From positions 372,001 through 436,000 of the forward strand of contig NZ_PDWS01000001.1 of NCBI RefSeq assembly GCF_010093305.1: 64,000 nucleotides of DNA, written 5' to 3'. The notes under the pieces were generated by a model that was not told the DNA's origin, did not search any database, and saw only the letters and a program-made list of their open reading frames with translations. The stretch comes from Pseudoxanthomonas sacheonensis. Its GTDB lineage: Bacteria; Pseudomonadota; Gammaproteobacteria; Xanthomonadales; Xanthomonadaceae. This document shows, in pieces, positions 61,813 through 64,000 of the stretch (positions within the stretch are counted from its first letter, which is position 1; each line of letters begins with the position of its first letter). Made by a program: the position numbers and the translations under genes.

Positions 61813-62834
61813 AGCGCATGCCTGCCCCTTACTCCGCCAGGCGCCACCTCGCCCGAGGCGTCACCTTGATCGAGCTCATGATCTCGCTGGTGCTGGGATT
61901 GTTGGTGGTAGCCGCGGCCATCGGCATCTTCGCCTCGAACAAACAGGTTTTCCGGTCGACCGAAAATCTCAGCCGCTTGCAGGAAAACGCGCGTGTGGCC
62001 TATGAGCTGATGGCGCGCGAAGTGCGGGAGGCGGGCGGCAATCCGTGTTCGCGCAATGTGCCCATCGTCAACGTGGTCAACGCCTCCGCCAACGACTGGT
62101 GGAGGAATTGGACCGATGGAGTACATGGCTACGAAGGCACCGAGGCGTTCGTGGGCGCGCCGTTTGGTGCGGGCATCGGCGGCCGGGTGAATGGCACCGA
62201 CGCGATCGAGCTTCGGTCGGGCGCGCCCGGCGAAGTCACTGTGACCGACCATAAGCCGAATTCGGCGCAGTTCAAGGTCAACACCAACGACCATGGCTTG
62301 TCCGACGGCGATATCGTGATGGTTTGCGATTTCGTGCAGGGATCCATTTTCCAGATCACCCAAGCGCAGAACGGCATCAACAACACCGTGGTCCACAACA
62401 CGGGCACTGGCACGCCGGGAAACTGCAGTAAAGGCCTGGGTTGGGCAAATCCCCCGGACTGTACGACCAATGGCAAGTCCTATGCATACGGACCTAATTC
62501 CACCATCGCCCGCTTGCGGGCTACTGCCTGGTATATCGGCAACAACGGCCGCAATGGCGGACGGTCCCTTTACCAGACATCCATCCGCAACAATGGTGGA
62601 GAGGTCGAGACCATAAACCAGGAAATCACCGAGGGTGTGCAGAACATGCAGATCCAGTATCTGGCGCCGGGGGCGGTCAACTACGTGGACGCTGCCGCCG
62701 GCACCGATTGGCCCAGGGTATCTGCGGTGCGTATCGTCCTGAGCATGCAGGGGCAGGACAACGTGAGTACCAGCGGCGGCAAGCTGGGACGCACCGTGGA
62801 GCACGTGGTCACCTTACGGAATCGCAATCTATGA
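61809..62834 (+). CDS. pilW: type IV pilus minor pilin PilW
   Basis: A 341-residue minor pilin, the largest of the four small pilins here. The prepilin motif is LARGVTLIELMISLVLGLLV with Glu5. The conserved RLQENARVAYELMAREVREA and ITEGVQNMQIQYL regions are seen. Four cysteines in the soluble domain could form disulfides. The stop overlaps the pilX ATG, as ATGA, which indicates coupled translation. Confidence 0.92.
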   Translation: MKRMPAPYSARRHLARGVTLIELMISLVLGLLVVAAAIGIFASNKQVFRSTENLSRLQENARVAYELMAREVREAGGNPCSRNVPIVNVVNASANDWWRNWTDGVHGYEGTEAFVGAPFGAGIGGRVNGTDAIELRSGAPGEVTVTDHKPNSAQFKVNTNDHGLSDGDIVMVCDFVQGSIFQITQAQNGINNTVVHNTGTGTPGNCSKGLGWANPPDCTTNGKSYAYGPNSTIARLRATAWYIGNNGRNGGRSLYQTSIRNNGGEVETINQEITEGVQNMQIQYLAPGAVNYVDAAAGTDWPRVSAVRIVLSMQGQDNVSTSGGKLGRTVEHVVTLRNRNL

Positions 62835-63406
62835 AAACCCGTATGCCATCCACAGCCAGGCTTCAGCGCGGCGCGTCGCTGTTCGTCGTACTGATTCTGT
62901 TGCTGGTCATGACTCTTTTGGGCTTGGCGATACTGCGCAGCACAGTGATGGAAGAGCGCATGAGCGCCAACCTCTACGATCGCAGCCTGTCGTTCCAGTC
63001 GGCGGAAACCGCACTACGCGAGGCCGAGGAAAGGATCCAGGCCGCTGAGCTTTCCGGCACCAGGTTGGGTTTCGACTGTTCGGTGGTCGGCATGATCTGT
63101 CCGTCCATCCCCACCAACGCATTGACCGGCGCAGCCTGCAGCGGCGGTAAATACTGCTGGACCACGATGCCCGCCGGCAACCAAGTGCTTTCTACGGGCA
63201 TGGTTCCGCAGTACTACATCGAGTACATGGGGCAATACACCAACGAGGACGACCTGGGCCTGGCGGGCAGCGCCAACGCGAACCAGTACGGCGGCAGCGG
63301 TGGCGTACCTCTCCAGCATTTCTATCGCATCACTGCGCGTAGCCACAATCCTGTAGGTAGCGACCGCTCGGTTGTCATATTGCAATCAAACATCGTAGTC
63401 AAATAG
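62831..63406 (+). CDS. pilX: type IV pilus assembly protein PilX
   Basis: A 191-residue minor pilin. The prepilin site is LQRGASLFVVLILLLVMTLL; position 5 is Val and not Glu, as is usual for PilX proteins. The helix continues with GLAILRSTVMEERMSANLYD. The C-terminal domain has a Cys pair (DCSVVGMIC) and another (CSGGKYC). It is followed 53 bases later by pilY1. Confidence 0.92.
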   Translation: MKTRMPSTARLQRGASLFVVLILLLVMTLLGLAILRSTVMEERMSANLYDRSLSFQSAETALREAEERIQAAELSGTRLGFDCSVVGMICPSIPTNALTGAACSGGKYCWTTMPAGNQVLSTGMVPQYYIEYMGQYTNEDDLGLAGSANANQYGGSGGVPLQHFYRITARSHNPVGSDRSVVILQSNIVVK

Positions 63407-63459
63407 CCCGCGCGTAGAGAAGGCATGAGCAAGCGATTGCCCTTTACGAGGAGAAAGAA

Positions 63460-64000
63460 ATGAAGACCCCTATTACTTCGCCCGTACCGCGGCGCTCGAG
63501 CCTGGCATCCCGCGCGAGCGTGTTCTTGATCGGCATGCTGGCCGCTCTCAGCTCGTTGCCCGCGACTTCGGTCGAAATCGCCCAGACCCCGCTGTCCATC
63601 GGCGGCAACGTGCCGGGCAATCTTTCGCTGGTGCCGTCAGTCGAATTCCCCACTCTGATCAGCGTGGCCAACTTCGGCGACTACGATCCCACGCGCAGCT
63701 ATGTCGGGTACTTCGACGCCAACAAGTGCTATCAGTACGTCTACAACGCCACCGAGTCGGAACGGCATTTCCAGCCTAGTTCAGCGTCCGTTTCGCATGC
63801 TTGCGGCAGTTCGTTGTGGAGCGGAAACTATCTCAACTGGGCCGCCACCCAGACGATCGACCCGTTCCGTTCGGCGCTTACCGGCGGCTACCGGGTAAAA
63901 GACACCACCACGGAAACGTGGCTGGAGAAAGCGAAGGCCGACCGTGATGGCGGGACCAGCGCCACGGCCAACTTCCCACGCCGCACCTACCCTGGAGCTG
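63460..64000 (+). CDS. pilY1: type IV pilus tip adhesin/assembly protein PilY1, N-terminal part
   Basis: Only the first 180 residues lie in the window. A long basic leader and signal peptide (residues about 1-38, ending SSLPATS) precede IGGNVPGNLSLVPSVEFPTL, then CYQYVYNATESERHFQPSSA and SGNYLNWAATQTIDPFRSAL, typical of PilY1 N-termini. PilY1 is a large tip protein with a calcium-binding beta propeller in its C-terminal half, which is not seen here. ATG 63460 has AGGAGAAAG upstream. Confidence 0.9.
   Translation, partial: MKTPITSPVPRRSSLASRASVFLIGMLAALSSLPATSVEIAQTPLSIGGNVPGNLSLVPSVEFPTLISVANFGDYDPTRSYVGYFDANKCYQYVYNATESERHFQPSSASVSHACGSSLWSGNYLNWAATQTIDPFRSALTGGYRVKDTTTETWLEKAKADRDGGTSATANFPRRTYPGA

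Noticed and set aside
1-64000. tRNA, rRNA, integrase, prophage or insertion sequence genes.
   Set aside because: None was recognised on either strand; the repeats present have no transposase gene within the window.

Overview
The window is chromosomal DNA of high G+C content from a member of the Xanthomonadaceae (Lysobacter/Pseudoxanthomonas/Xanthomonas group). Supporting evidence: a fused aspartate kinase-diaminopimelate decarboxylase gene; the MurL/MurD2 pair, a peptidoglycan route described in Xanthomonas; an XVIPCD-type type IV secretion effector; a carboxypeptidase-regulatory (Oar-like) TonB receptor; and many long palindromic intergenic repeats typical of xanthomonads. No rRNA, tRNA, CRISPR array, integrase or insertion sequence was recognised.

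Layout. 1-3643: end of an OsmC peroxidase, an alpha/beta hydrolase, a secreted glycine-zipper protein and two PhzF-like paralogues, the second frameshifted. 3766-9212: tightly overlapping lysAC-murL-murD2, joining DAP/lysine supply to UDP-MurNAc-dipeptide synthesis; a palindromic repeat has been absorbed in frame into murL. 9376-15361: dienelactone hydrolase, ispB, ssb and the dTDP-L-rhamnose operon rfbBACD. 15362-23399: a peptide-use region (POT transporter, OPT transporter, S9 peptidase, DUF819 membrane protein) with two decayed gene remnants. 23620-25686: a probable antibacterial effector/immunity pair, a lipase-XVIPCD protein preceded by an ankyrin-repeat lipoprotein. 25876-33000: CstA/BtsT with its small partner, CorA, a GH97 glucosidase and a DUF4105 membrane protein.

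33152-42354: the RNA-maturation/envelope cluster corC, ybeY, phoH and miaB, split by a four-gene TetR-controlled ABC efflux operon. 42692-47798: lytic transglycosylase, the bc1 complex petABC, and sspA-sspB. 47895-54333: nadC, Trm112-like protein, purEK, superoxide dismutase, monothiol glutaredoxin, an SDR and a MarC protein. 54547-59461: a large TonB-dependent receptor and the nucleosidase PpnN. 59486-64000: a LytS/AlgZ-type sensor kinase, then the type IV pilus minor pilin operon fimT-pilV-pilW-pilX-pilY1, which runs off the end.

The most notable points are the effector/immunity pair, the repeat converted into coding sequence inside murL, and at least seven families of long palindromes. Palindromes occupy six of the eight junctions between convergent genes and also interrupt two operons.
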